NCBI GenBank assembly: GCA_977006965.1
Contig: OZ345371.1
Coordinates: 806,001-870,000, forward strand
DNA: 64,000 nt
Reading direction: 5' to 3'
DNA from: Phymatolithon calcareum
Taxonomy: Eukaryota; Rhodophyta; Florideophyceae; Hapalidiales
Each line of letters starts with the position of its first letter. Positions within the stretch are counted from its first letter, which is position 1. The notes beneath the pieces were generated by a model. It did not search any database. It was not told the origin of the DNA and was given only the letters and a program-made list of their open reading frames with translations. Shown piece by piece: positions 31,938 through 42,685 of this stretch. A program made the position numbers and the translations under genes.

Positions 31938-33776
31938 TTAGGAGCTCATGCTCCTGCAGATAGCGGATATCCCTTCTTTTCCTGCGTAATTTGCTTCCTT
32001 CTCGATTTCGTCCTTCCCTCGTATAAGCCTCTGTGCGAAGTGCTCTCCGAGTTGCGCTCTTCTTATCTTTGGTGGAGTAATTCTGCAGACGGCTCGCATT
32101 CGGGCGTGCAATCGTTTCGCGTAGTTACCGAAGGCAACAGAGTAGAACAGACCCTCTGCTTGGTTAATCTGCGCTTCGACTGAGTTTGTCCATGGTGTGA
32201 GGTGTATCGCGTACTCCCATCTGCATTGCACAAGAGCCTTGTACATTGCTATGTTCTTGGTAGTGGCTAGTCCTTGCGCTTCGACTCCCAGGTCTTTTAG
32301 TCCCATGATGATTCTCTTCGCCGCGTTGATGCGGTTCAGTGTTGCGTGGTGGGTTACTCCCGTGTTGTCGATCGTGGTTCCCCGGTATTCCAGTATGCGG
32401 GTTTCGTGGAGCTCCTGGCCTGAGAGCCAGAACTTGCGTTTGAATAATCCAGGATAGATAAGCACTTCGCTTTTTCCTTTCTTAGTGTTCCATGTCATTC
32501 CATTTTCTGTGGCCCAGCTCGTCGCCGTATCCAAAATCCATTGCATACCATCGGAACTGGCGGCTTGGAGCTGCACGTCGTCCGCGAAAAGTATCGCGGG
32601 GTGCTTCGACATATGTCGAGGTGCTTTTTCCATTGCTAACGCGCATGTGTCCATGAACAAGTTGTACAAGCAGGGGCTCAGGGGCGATCCTTGGGGGACT
32701 CCGCGGTCAATAAGGAGCCACTTCTTTTCCTCGTCTCCGGCCGTTGTAATCCAGGATGGTTTGAGCAGGTATCTGACCCTCTCCGCTAAGTCTGCGGGTA
32801 GCCATTTGTCCACACGCTTCTGGAGTATGTCCCTAGGAACCCGATCGTAAGCCGCCGAAAGATCGAGAACGGCTACAAAGCGGTGTCCCTTCTTCATTGT
32901 GCTCGTGGACCTTAGTATCGCGAGCTCTGTCCCCTTATTTCTTTGGAATCCTAATTGGAAGTGGTGAAACTTGTACCGCCTGCGTATCGCCGAGTCCATG
33001 GCAGCGTCAATTATTTTCCGCACTTGGCTTAGGAGCGATATTGTTCTGTAGTTCCCAGCTTCGTGTGTAACTCCATTCTTGTAAATCGGAATCAGCGTCG
33101 CTCTTCACCAAGCCGTCGGGATGCATTTCAGCTTGCCGCACATCTCCCATAGGGACACAATCAGTTTCTCGCTCATTTCCGGGTTTTCTTGGAGCATTTC
33201 AACTCCCATCCTGTCAGGCCCCAGTGCTTTTCCTCGTGGTGCTCGCCGGACTGCACTTTTGACCCGTTCCCGAAGTGTCTCTGCCACTGTCAAATGACTT
33301 AGGGTACGGTTCCAGGCTTTCTCTGCTTTGCATACGTTGGCAATATGGGCTGTGAACATGTGGGGGCGCACGGGAGCCCCCAGCGCTCGATTAATCCCTC
33401 TTCGTTTCCGCTTACATCTTAAGATTTTGCTCAGCGTCTCCATGGCTTTACGGGGCGACTGATCTTCAACATCATCGATGTATTTGGTATAATGCACGGT
33501 TTTCGCCTTTCGTATTGCGGCGCGCATTTCGTTTCGGAACTTCTTGTATGTTTTCCAGTCCTCCGTTCTCATTGTTTTCTTGGCTTTCCGGTACAGGCGG
33601 GTTCTCTCTTTTGCCATTCGGCCCATATTTCGCGTCCAGAATGGTTTAAAGCGTGGCGGTCGGCGGTGCTTGTTTTTCCACGGTTTAGTTACGAGCCGCT
33701 GGAATTTCTCGTACCATTTGTCCAACCCCTTCTTGTGACGGCAGCATCGTAGTTCCCCTAACATTCTGGGCCCCAT
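31938..33776 (-). pseudogene. L-A ORF2 reverse transcriptase, one stop codon
   Basis: A single frame from 33776 to 31938 interrupted only by TGA at 33105-33107. The linker reads HKKGLDKWYEKFQRLVTKPW. RT signatures: VAVLDLSAAYDRVPRDILQ (motif A, catalytic D), DRGVPQGSPLSPCLYNLFMD (motif B) and AILFADDVQLQAAS (motif C, FADD intact). Post-RT blocks ETRILEYRGTTIDNTGVTHH and YKALVQCRWEYAIHLTPWTN follow, then the CRITPPKIRRAQLGEHFAQR tail. All catalytic aspartates are present. After a TAA at 31938 the same frame continues as the tail at 31554-31904. Confidence 0.85.
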
Positions 33777-33841
33777 TTTTCCATCGATTTGGTCGCGCTT
33801 TCTGCTCTCTCCTCGCTCTTTCTCACTGTCGCTGAGATGAA

Positions 33842-34633
33842 CTATTCCACCTTAGGTGGGGCCGGTTTCCTATGGTCCACGTCCATAGCGACAGGGAGGT
33901 GTCTATTGCGTATTCCATCCCAAATCCCGTTGGGGGATTTCACCCTTGTCGTGTACAGCGATTTGGTGGCAAACAAATCGATGTTGCTGTTTCTTCTCGT
34001 TGATCTGTACGTAGTACCTGGTGCTGTGTGGATGCGCCAATTCGAGTTTGCAGCCCATTGTACAAGGTGTCGTCCTCTCATCTTGGATTTCGTGTCCCAG
34101 TGTTGGTGACGGGCATTGAGGTCGCCCATGAGCACCGACTTTCCTCTGCAGTGTGTTTGGACGAGGTCCAGGTACTCCATAGTCTCTTGTCTCGTGGAAT
34201 TCGGGGATAGGTACGCCATGGCGACGTTTATTCCCGCCACCATCGTCACGAGTAGCTGGGCGTGATCCGTCGCGTGACGAAACTTAACGTTAATTTTGAA
34301 GGGGAGTCCTTTGCGCGTGAGGATGGCGACCCAACCCCTAGGCTTAGCACGTGGTGGGAATGGCCATGTCGTGGATAACTGCTTGTAGGGGACCCTCAGC
34401 GCTTGGTCCTCCTTTTGCCATGTCTCCGTAAGCCCGAGAATATCCACTTCCTTGTTTTTGAAGAGCTCCTCGACCAGACACGGCATTTCCGGAGAGCCTC
34501 CATCGTTAAATGTGCAGATCTTGATAGAAGGATTCAAGGTCATTTTGTAACGCATGAGGACGGGGAGCTTTGCGATGCCGTCGGGTTGTGCATGATGTTG
34601 CTGGGGGGTATGGCTTTTCTTTGTGGCCCACAT
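33842..34633 (-). CDS. L-A ORF2 N-terminus: APE-type endonuclease
   Basis: A 263-codon open frame. All hallmark endonuclease motifs can be read: IKICTFNDGG (N), VDILGLTETWQ (catalytic E), VLMGDLNARHQHWDTKS (D, N), SNIDLFATKSL (S..D) and RNRHLPVAMDV (the final His, usually in an S-D-H triad; here N-R-H). The enzyme nicks the chromosomal target so that its 3' OH primes reverse transcription. The first Met candidates lie inside the end of ORF1. A frameshift at 33776-33842 separates it from the RT. It is less damaged than the plus copy at 19541-20236 but probably not expressed as a full ORF2. Confidence 0.75.
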   Translation of the reverse strand: MWATKKSHTPQQHHAQPDGIAKLPVLMRYKMTLNPSIKICTFNDGGSPEMPCLVEELFKNKEVDILGLTETWQKEDQALRVPYKQLSTTWPFPPRAKPRGWVAILTRKGLPFKINVKFRHATDHAQLLVTMVAGINVAMAYLSPNSTRQETMEYLDLVQTHCRGKSVLMGDLNARHQHWDTKSKMRGRHLVQWAANSNWRIHTAPGTTYRSTRRNSNIDLFATKSLYTTRVKSPNGIWDGIRNRHLPVAMDVDHRKPAPPKVE

Positions 34634-36552
34634 GACAGATCCGGTACAGACTCCGGGTGACGTCGCTGGGGCTGGTGTCCGTGTGCGGGTGATCTCTTCT
34701 CGTTAGTGGGTCCCTCTGGAGCTTCATTGTCGACTGGGTCGTACTGGTCTTCGCTAGAGTTCTCACTGTGGACTGCATCTCCTCCGTTTTCGCCGTTGTA
34801 CATCGCGTGTCGCGATTTCGGGATTTTTCTTGTCCCGATTCTGGTGCTCCAGTCGCCGCAGCTCGTGCTTCGCTTCGTTCTTTACGGTCTGTCACCAATA
34901 TTTCTTCCAGTTCAATCTGTTTTGCGGTGTCTTCTGACTCTTCCACCGCAATTTTTGGTGTCTCGTCTGCAAGATTGGCGTTTTCTCGATACCATCTCCT
35001 GGTGTGGAAATCGGCGGTACCGGCTGCACACTTCCTCATTCTTGATCGGATGGCACGAAGGTACCGATCTGTGTGCTCTCGTTTTGACATGTCTTGGCGT
35101 CTCGCCACGTTAGCACTCCAGTTGCTGTACTTAGGGTCATATCTCAGGTGTGTGGCTCGTAGTGTGGCCACCGTCCGCGCAATTAGAGGCTTGTCTGTGA
35201 GGACTTCTAGGACTGCTCCACCGACGAACGACAGTCCGAGGACGGCCCGTCTCGGTAGAACTTTCACCAGTTCATCGTACAGTTCTTTAAGCTGGTTCGG
35301 ATGTTCATCGTTGCGTAGAAATCCACGGAAATACAGAGGAACGGCTTGCGGCGGGCTCTGTCTCGGGGCCATGGTTTTCTTGATTACGCTTCGAAGATCG
35401 GTGATTTATCTTTGTTCTCTCGCGGGGAACATTCTGTAATTCAGAGTGTACGCGGCGGCAATCTCGGCGTAATTTCGAGGAACTTCAGGTCCTTTTTTCA
35501 GAATTGCTACATCAGCGATGTCGTCTGAGGCAGTCTTGGGGTGCCGGTCGCTCCAGACTGTTGACTTTTGGGGCTCCAGTGTCTCACCTGGCTCGCTAGC
35601 AGAGCCCTTCGTGGTCTTTTCCGTTACCGGTGGGGCTTCGGATATCTCCGTCGGCGAATGTCCTCGTGGTTTCCGTGGCGATACTCGGAGTTTTCCGTTG
35701 GGGCTATGCTCCTTGACGTCGGGAGCGGATATCTGTCGGCGTTTGTCTTCAGAATCGACTCGTCCGACGGTTTCGTTTCCCTTCGATTCGCCCTTCCGGG
35801 TTATGGTCCGCAATTCTGCCAGTGCTGGTTATCTCCACCACTGCCGATGTAAGTGCCTCGATCTTCGCCTTGTCCTCATTTCGTACTTGGCGGCTTTTCG
35901 GTGGCGCCTCGTGTCCTCCGGTGCTACGTACTGCTGCGAGCTCGATTGATATCCTCATTACCTCCACCGCAGAATTCGCTGCAGTCGTGGCATTTCGATC
36001 GGACGGCACCGCACCTGCTCGGGCCTTGAAGTGTGAGAGAATCGGGAGTTTTGCATTCGGGACATCTGACTGCCTGTCGCACCGCTACGAATCTAGATTT
36101 CCATTCGGACATGTGCTCTTTGCTTCGGTTTCCTATTGGGAACGTCAGCGGAATTTTCGGGGTGATTGTGTGGCGGCGTGTGGGCTTCGTGGAGGTTTCC
36201 TTGCTTTCTGTTGGCAGTATACATTTCACTGGTTTCTTGAGCTTTTTTTCGGTGCGGATTTCGTATCGTCTTCCGTTTGATCTCTTGCGTGTTCTTCGCG
36301 TGGGGGACGCGGGTTGGTATCCTTCGACGGTTTTTTGTCTAGGGGATTTTTCGTTACGGTGCTTATGGCAGTGTTGATATCTTTGTCATTGTCTTTGGGC
36401 GTCGGAGGATGTCGGTTTTTTGAGGCCGTCAGACGGGCGCGGCGCGCACGCGTCGCGGCTGTGGGCTGGGCCTTCGGTCCCACAATTCCGATGCTGGTCA
36501 TTTGTTTCATACTGCCGGTCAAAATGGACGATTTCGCTTGATTTTTCGGCAT
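34506..36552 (-). pseudogene. L-A ORF1, nearly complete but frameshifted
   Basis: In pieces: 36226-36552 (lysine and proline rich), 35924-36229 with the zinc module VRCPECKTPDSLTLQGPSRC and KCHDCSEFCGGG, 35749-36009 (EDKAKIEALTSAVVEITST, coiled-coil-prone), 35406-35813 and 34506-35372 (288 codons: LYFRGFLRNDEHPNQLKELY, RRAVLGLSFVGGAVLEV, KREHTDRYLRAIRSRMRKCA). Its 3' end overlaps the start of ORF2 in another frame (34506-34633). Compared with LINE ORF1 proteins it should bind element RNA; no RRM can be recognised by eye. Confidence 0.75.
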
Positions 36553-37158
36553 TGGGGCAGTTTTGTCGCGAATGGTATTCTCGCGATTTCCGCCCAGGTT
36601 AGTTCCCCCTTGGTCGTCCCCTACGCTATTGGTCCCGCCGATCGGCGCGCTTTCCAGTCCGCTGCTAGCTGCTCCACTTTCTTCCGTCGTTTCTCTTGCC
36701 TTCTTTCTTTTTTCCGCCTAGTTCGCTATCCGGACCGATCGGGTCGGGATCTCTGTTCCATGAGTGGGTCGCCATGGGAATGGCCGGATATTCGTGGTCC
36801 AACAATGACAGCTCAGATGTGTGGGGTGGAATGAATAGGTTTACTTGGTCATTGATCGATACCGATAGTCCATCGTAGATACTCGATGTTAGACAGTCGA
36901 TGAATGATACTTGCAGGTCGATAATTCATACCTTCACAATCTGAGGTTGGTCGAAGAACCTAAGTACTAAACAGAGAAAACACATTGCACCAAAATTAGA
37001 AATTAATGTCTCAGTGTCTGTACTCTAATTATCCTTGTAAAGGAACTAGCACGAAGGTTGTACAAAGCGTTGTCGTACTCGACGTACTTGGGGGTGTGGG
37101 AATAATTGAAATAAGCGAAAACAAACAAAGAGAAAATTAACAAATTTTATGAAAGAAT

Positions 37159-37736
37159 CTAGAGAATTTCGAACTCATCCTCGTCATTGACATCCGCATA
37201 CTGCTCCACGAACGCTTTTATCTCTCTGTAGACAACTTTCCCGGAGCTATCACGCCACGCCAAGTTAAACTGATTATCAATGTGCGTCTGCACTGCAAAG
37301 GGAAGGGATATACGTGCCCTTGATACCACAATATCTGAACTGCGCTCGCGAATTTTCTTCAAGGCATCTTCAAAAACCTGTGTATTTCGGATGGAACACC
37401 TGGAAATCGCCCAGAGAGTCGGGACTTACCCATTTCTTATGCATCACTGTCAGGTCCACCAAAGGAGCCGGCCACTGAACTGAGATGTCGACGTTCATCC
37501 CACCAGGAGGAATCGATATGGAAAACTCACCTGTCTCAACTCCAGAGGGAAGAACTACAGCCGCTGTGATCCTTTTCGTCATTGTACCCGGTTCTTTCCA
37601 GTTAGAAAGTAGGAGGAGAGGCTTGAAACACCTTTCCCCGAGAACCAACTCAGAGCTCACTCCAAAGTCTTCCACGTCAATATAGCTATCGATTATATCC
37701 ACGGCTCCTCCTGGAGCTCTCCGTTTTTTTTGACAT
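37159..37736 (-). CDS. Unknown two-exon gene (or recent pseudogene)
   Basis: I do not recognise the family. Exon 1 (to 37430) reads DIIDSYIDVEDFGVSSELVL, LSNWKEPGTMTKRITAAVVL, then FSISIPPGGMNVDISVQWPA and VMHKKW. A 52-nt intron (37429-37378) has GTAAGT and ACACAG borders and is phase 0. Exon 2 continues VFEDALKKIRERSSDIVVSR and ends ADVNDEDEFEIL at 37159. Splicing removes the stop that otherwise ends exon 1, which supports a real gene. Upstream the coding signal runs on in other frames (INLEDYVKKNGELQEEP, then EDTDDDNLNRK near 37790), so either two single-base shifts (one next to an A8 run at 37723-37730) or further splicing are needed. It looks soluble: there is no signal peptide or membrane helix. 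Confidence 0.55.
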
Positions 37737-37799
37737 AGTCCTCAAGGTTGATTTTCTGTTAAGATTGTCATCGTCGGTATCCTCATATTAGTTTCTTGA

Positions 37800-39224
37800 A
37801 AATAAAGATATCAGTATAAATACAATTTGCTATTTATTGCTTACATCATTTGCATTAGTAGAAAAGATTTCTTCTTGGGGTTTACTCGTTATGGAAACCA
37901 TGCAATGTATTAAGCGAAGGGAAGTATGGGCTTCTTTCAATTCTGTAAAATGCCTTACGGCTTTACCGCCCCTCAGTAAAAACGTTTTCATAATAACACT
38001 GTATTGCTTCATCTGGGAACAAGAGCCTTCCCGTCTGCTGCTGTGTAAATTATCCCAGCTTTAAAGGTATTAAGCACATGATATATACAGCAGATTTGAC
38101 ACGTTGTCTTTACCTTATTTAAAATTTTTAAACCGAACAAATCAGGGAACGTCAAATGCACTGCATGCTCTCTGCGTGACAATGTCCGAGCTCTGCGATC
38201 ATGAAAGCACTTTTGCAATATTTTCGCAATATTTTTTCGATACTTATACTTCATAATAGCGGTTATTCAAATAGTGCCCCATTTGTAGCTTGGAGAAAAA
38301 TTGAGGAGCAGATCAAGGCACTCAAGGGAGACGGATTAGTCGCTTTGCCGTTGTTTGTGCGGACACTCTTTCGCAAGTGTCGAAATAGCTGCGATGCTAC
38401 TCGAAACGGGCCTAAAATTTATCAGGGTTCTAAAATCGGGCAGGATATTATACTCCACGGGTTTCCGTTCCCAAATCGAGCTCTCCGAACAGGCATCATA
38501 AGTCTTCATGGTGCGGAGGCGCCGGAATTGTATTACATTAATGCCGAAAAGCAATACAAGGTTAGTCATTTAGAGCAATTGTTGTTGATAGTAGATTACA
38601 ATACTCTGGAGCTTACCTAGAGTCACCGGACAGCGATTATCGAAGAAGCAGATCGACAACTCAGACGACTCATACTACTGCCGACGACGATCAGTCACTC
38701 CAGAGCGGACGTTCGCATCTGACAGATATGTTGGTACTCATCTAAAGCCGAAAAAGAAATAGAAGACTGCTGGTGGGGTGCTCAGTGAGCACTGCTCACC
38801 ATTCATACCTTGCGTAACAGATGCAACGTTTGCAAATGTATGAAGACGAGGATTGTTTGTTCATCCTGGAAAAGGCTTGATTGTGCTCTGCTTTTCGTAG
38901 TTGGTGCATCCACGGGTAGGAACTACTTTACCCGATACGTAGAGATGCTCCAAAAGCTTGATGTCAATGACGACACCGAGAGCTGAAAAAGTTTCATTGC
39001 TAAAGCTAAAAAACTTGATGTCGAATTGAGAAACGACGTACCTCTCAATTGGGGAAAAATCTTGTTCGATAGACGCAAAACAAGAGTTTCCTCAAAGTAG
39101 TGTTGGGATTACAGAGATAGGCATCAAAAGCGCACTGATTGGCCCATAGTTTGAAGAATGTTCTAAATGCAGCCACTCAAGAGATTGATACCTGGACTCG
39201 AAAATCTCTTCAAACGACCTTTAG
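37800..39224. other. Sparse region with one weak ORF (38201-38620, plus)
   Basis: The only longer frame, 139 codons at 38201-38620, reads VAWRKIEEQIKALKGDGLVA, LFRKCRNSCDATRNGPKIYQ and HGAEAPELYYINAEKQYKVS. It starts with ATG but has no recognisable domain and no relatives in the window. From about 39100 the plus strand begins to look like decayed LINE coding. Nothing else is supported. Confidence 0.3.
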
Positions 39225-39237
39225 CATACTAGCCTTG

Positions 39238-39389
39238 AGAGATGCTGGAAATGGCAGTTGATACCGTCCAAAGAAAATGTCCGAAATCAAAATGAAAACG
39301 TAAGCGAAGGATTGTAGCGCAACGAAAAGTCTCTCAGGTGCAATGATAATTGACTGAGGGAGCTTCAATAAAACAGAAATCCATCCATC
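39238..39389 (+). mobile_element. L-G 3'-end stub (152 bp)
   Basis: The sequence matches 15553-15702 in inverted orientation: gagatgctggaaatggcagt.., tgataattgactgagggagc and the ATCC microsatellite tail at 39379-39389. It is flanked by a perfect 13-bp duplication, catactagccttg, at 39225-39237 and 39390-39402. This is a strongly 5'-truncated L-G insertion in another LINE. Confidence 0.85.
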
Positions 39390-39402
39390 CATACTAGCCT
39401 TG

Positions 39403-40000
39403 CTCGAGTAAAATAATCTCCATTAATCGTGGAAGGTCTCCAGAGCGTCCTAGATTTGGTCTCGGAGTGGGCACAGAAAAATGGCGCGCAGTGGAACGCC
39501 ATAAAAAGTGTGATCATTTGCACCAAGTACACGGCTGGCCATAGCTTCACCCTTTCGCGGCGTCGCCTATGGACGCTTGAAAAAGTCAAGTGCCTAGGGA
39601 TAGCACGAACACAACACGGAGTTTCCGACACCAAACTGACTGACAGAACTAAGAAGACCTAAAGGGAGCTTGAATATCTCAGAGGGCTGGGAGTCACGTA
39701 TGGCGTCCATCCCTCAAGGTCAATCAAACTGTACAAAACTCTACTTCAGTCAACAATGGAATATGCTCTACGCCTGACACGGTGGACCTCCAAGGTGGTA
39801 TCTGAATTCAGGAAGGTAGAATCCATGTTCTCTGCCAAATTCTGCGCAAGCCAGGCAAGAAGTGTGAATAAGTCCAGGGCAAATGTGCCGCAACCTCCAA
39901 CCTAAGGTAAGAAGAGATGCTTTGGCGTAACGCTTCGTGCAGAGACTGATAAGAAGACGAAATTGGATAGCAACAAGACCCTTAACAGAGTTCGGAAATA
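39403..40000 (+). mobile_element. LINE RT C-terminal fragment
   Basis: Plus-strand readings VEGLQSVLDLVSEWAQKNGA (39429 on), LEKVKCLGIARTQHGVSDTK, then in the same direction LEYLRGLGVTYGVHPSRSIK and YKTLLQSTMEYALRLTRWTS, the order of L-A and L-B after the catalytic FADD block. A stop at 39660 and frameshifts break it. It was interrupted upstream by the L-G stub. The family is not assigned, close to L-B. Confidence 0.65.
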
Positions 40001-42685
40001 AGGACCTCTAAGAAACGGAGAGAGGCACCACCCGAATGTGAAAAGTTACCTTTGCGAGCTGCAAATTAAACGCCACCGAAGACGAACAGCAGAAGATACG
40101 AAAGGGCCAAGAGCGTCGGGGCGGCAGCGGAGGCGGAGAAGAAAAGCCATCTATCCCACATTCAAAAATAGTATTACTACCACATAAAGATCAAATTTGA
40201 TCTTCAACTCAAGAAGGCACATGACGCTTGTCCTGAACTTTTAATATGGAATTTTTCCACGGATGAGTGCACCTGTCCTCATCGAACGCAGACTCTTAAA
40301 AGAAGACAGCGCCTGGACTAAGCGAAGACGGGGAAAGCTCCTGGCCATGTTCCGTGCTTCGAAGAAGAAGAATAGTGTTACCAACACATCTGCTGACGCT
40401 TGGGGCAACACTTCTGGCGAGCCACTGAGACTCAATCGGAACCCAAAAGAATGTTTCAGGCTTATCAACAACCCACATCCCTGAACAGCAAAGTAAACGC
40501 TCCCTGCAAATCTGACGCCCCGCGTGACACATGAACGCGGACTATTATCCCCCTCGAAGCCCTTCAAGGGACCAGCGGTGGGGTCTTGTAGACCACTGAA
40601 CCGTGGAGCGCCCACCATAAGAAACTCTTCGGTAGACATAATCAGGCCAAATTTCCTAGGCAGTCCCAAAATTTACTCCAGGCGTCAGCAGATGCGTTGG
40701 TATCTTTTACAAAAGTTACCAAAGAAGAAAAGTCGGTAAAAATCTACTTTTCTTCTTCTAGACTTGCCCCATGTCATGTTAGACTTTCCAACTAGAAAGT
40801 CGGTGTAAGAGTTCTACTTGCCTCTCTATTGTCGGCTGATTTTTTTTAAAAAGATAGCGACGTATCTGCAGACGGCTGAGGCAACTTTTCAAATGTCATT
40901 AACTCATGACAGGCTTCTTTAGCACTTTGCGAATAGCGAGAGGTACCCAATCTCGTGGAGTACAAAATCCCATCTCTGATCTATAATCGGGCCTCGATAG
41001 GGAATTTAAACCAATGTACGGTGTCACGCGGGGGCAGCTGAAAGTGACTGTAGCGCCAGGTTCCAAAAGAACCCGATGGCACATGGAAGAGAAAAGCCCA
41101 AGAGAGGAGAGAGAAGAAAAGAGCGGGAGAGACTAGACAGAAAGAGGAGGGAAGAAAGACAAGCCAACAAAATCCCTAAGAGATAGCAAACACCGAACAG
41201 GCTTGTGGGGCAAAACGGTTGCGGTCAAGAGCTGGGACGGCGTCATCTTCCAGCGGTGACCTTGGCGCGGCCGTCGACCTTGAGATGAACTCACGAGAAC
41301 TAGAAGAGGGGAAATTGAGCGCGGTTGTCTCCGCGCTGGCTTGTACGACGACGATTGCGAACAAGAAGGTTGTGAAGAGCTCCGACTCCGTGCCGTCGAA
41401 GGACCCTGCAGGCGAAGTTGAGCGTGCTACGAGCCGAAGATTTGAGCCGAAATCCAGAACTTCCCACCTTCCTTTACTCAGAGGAAGGAACTAACTTCTT
41501 TATAAACTGCAACCTACGCAAAGACAGCGAAGCAGCGCATAGACAAACGAGAGATACGTGCACGTATGGCCCAACATATCACCTACCACGAGCAGCATGA
41601 CTATCGCGATTCAAGGTGTGCGGCGTAAAGTCGCGAGAGGAAAAGCGACCGCCTTGGGACAGCGACATAACAGCGGGCGCGACAGTGACCGGAGAAGCAT
41701 TTGCTGAACATAGGTGATTCATATTTCAGCCTTGTTCTTGACTGCTTGAAACATGGCAGGACCTTCATCGAGTTCTCACATTGTGAACGCTCTTTCCTCC
41801 AGTCACAGCTCATATTTCAACAGCGAATTCAGAACATCTTGGATGCAATCGTTGACAGTATTTTTTGTAAGCTCGGTGGTCTTCGAGGTGCTCATCGCGG
41901 GAACATACAGAATGAGGACTCATTGGCTAAGGCTGTATACCTCCTTGACCTAAAGCGCAAATGCCGCAGAAGTGTTCTCTTGGAGTTCTGGATAGGGCGT
42001 ATGTTCCCTCATTCCGCTTTTCAGCTGCTTCCAGGATCGTCTTCTTCTGGTACTGCGTCATGATTGTGTTTTCCGAGGCTTCATTGACCACAGCACATAC
42101 TTTAGGAGCTGAATATATATCCCCCGGGTTTCAGCTTGAAGCACAGATCCGACTATGGCTTCCATTTTCAGAACACGACTTTAAAAGTCGATATGTAGTT
42201 CCCATTAGAGTAACGGCTTTCCGCGATGTCCTTGCTCCAAAACGAAAAGGTCCACGTAGAGTCATCTCTCTTCGACGTCATTCTGGTGGCGCCTAGAGAG
42301 AAAACTGAGAAGAAAGCTAAGTAATTTCAGAAGTCACGCCCTACTTCGGGACATTGCAAGGATGAAACGGTCTCCACACGGCACGTCCACCTGCACACTA
42401 GTCATATAAAGTGACCCGATGCTCACGAGACTATTTTGTAACGACGCAGCCGCGAGCTCAACGTGCAAATAATCTATCGACAATCGCGCCGAGCTCGTAA
42501 ATTGCTCACAGCGACAATTTTAAACGGGAGCGACGGGCGGCAACCACAACACCAGCCATCACAACACTAACATATCTTTTTAACAATTCGAAATATGAAG
42601 CGACCTGGTCGAAAAGGTTTTGGTCAGTCTTCTTAAAGCACAGGTAAATGACGTGGGCTGCAGAGTCTTCTATGAACTAATGTTC
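40001..42685. other. No supported gene
   Basis: Several frames of 60-142 codons exist on both strands without recognisable domains. A purine-rich tract runs at about 41093-41160 on the plus strand (GAGAGGAGAGAGAAGAAAAG-type). The segment 41200-41500 has an open plus frame rich in Ser and Glu (MNSRELEEGKLSAVVSAL), too weak to call. Confidence 0.4.

Larger units (their letters stand above)
31443..36766 (-). mobile_element. L-A LINE, full-length candidate (5.3 kb), best preserved copy
   Basis: Flanked by ggtcgccatggg at 31431-31442 and 36767-36778 (perfect 12-bp target duplication). The 5' end (36766, minus strand) starts cactcatggaacagag. ORF1, an APE endonuclease, RT and a C-terminal tail follow in order, and the 3' end at 31443-31470 reads AATAAAAAACCTATAATTCC with no poly(A). 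The longest open pieces are 361, 288, 263 and 223 codons. ORF2 from 33776 to 31554 stays in one frame with only two stop codons (33105 and 31938). Confidence 0.9.

Noticed and set aside
41093-41160. Purine-rich tract as a polypurine tract of an LTR retrotransposon
   Set aside because: No LTR, integrase or RT of that type lies on either side.
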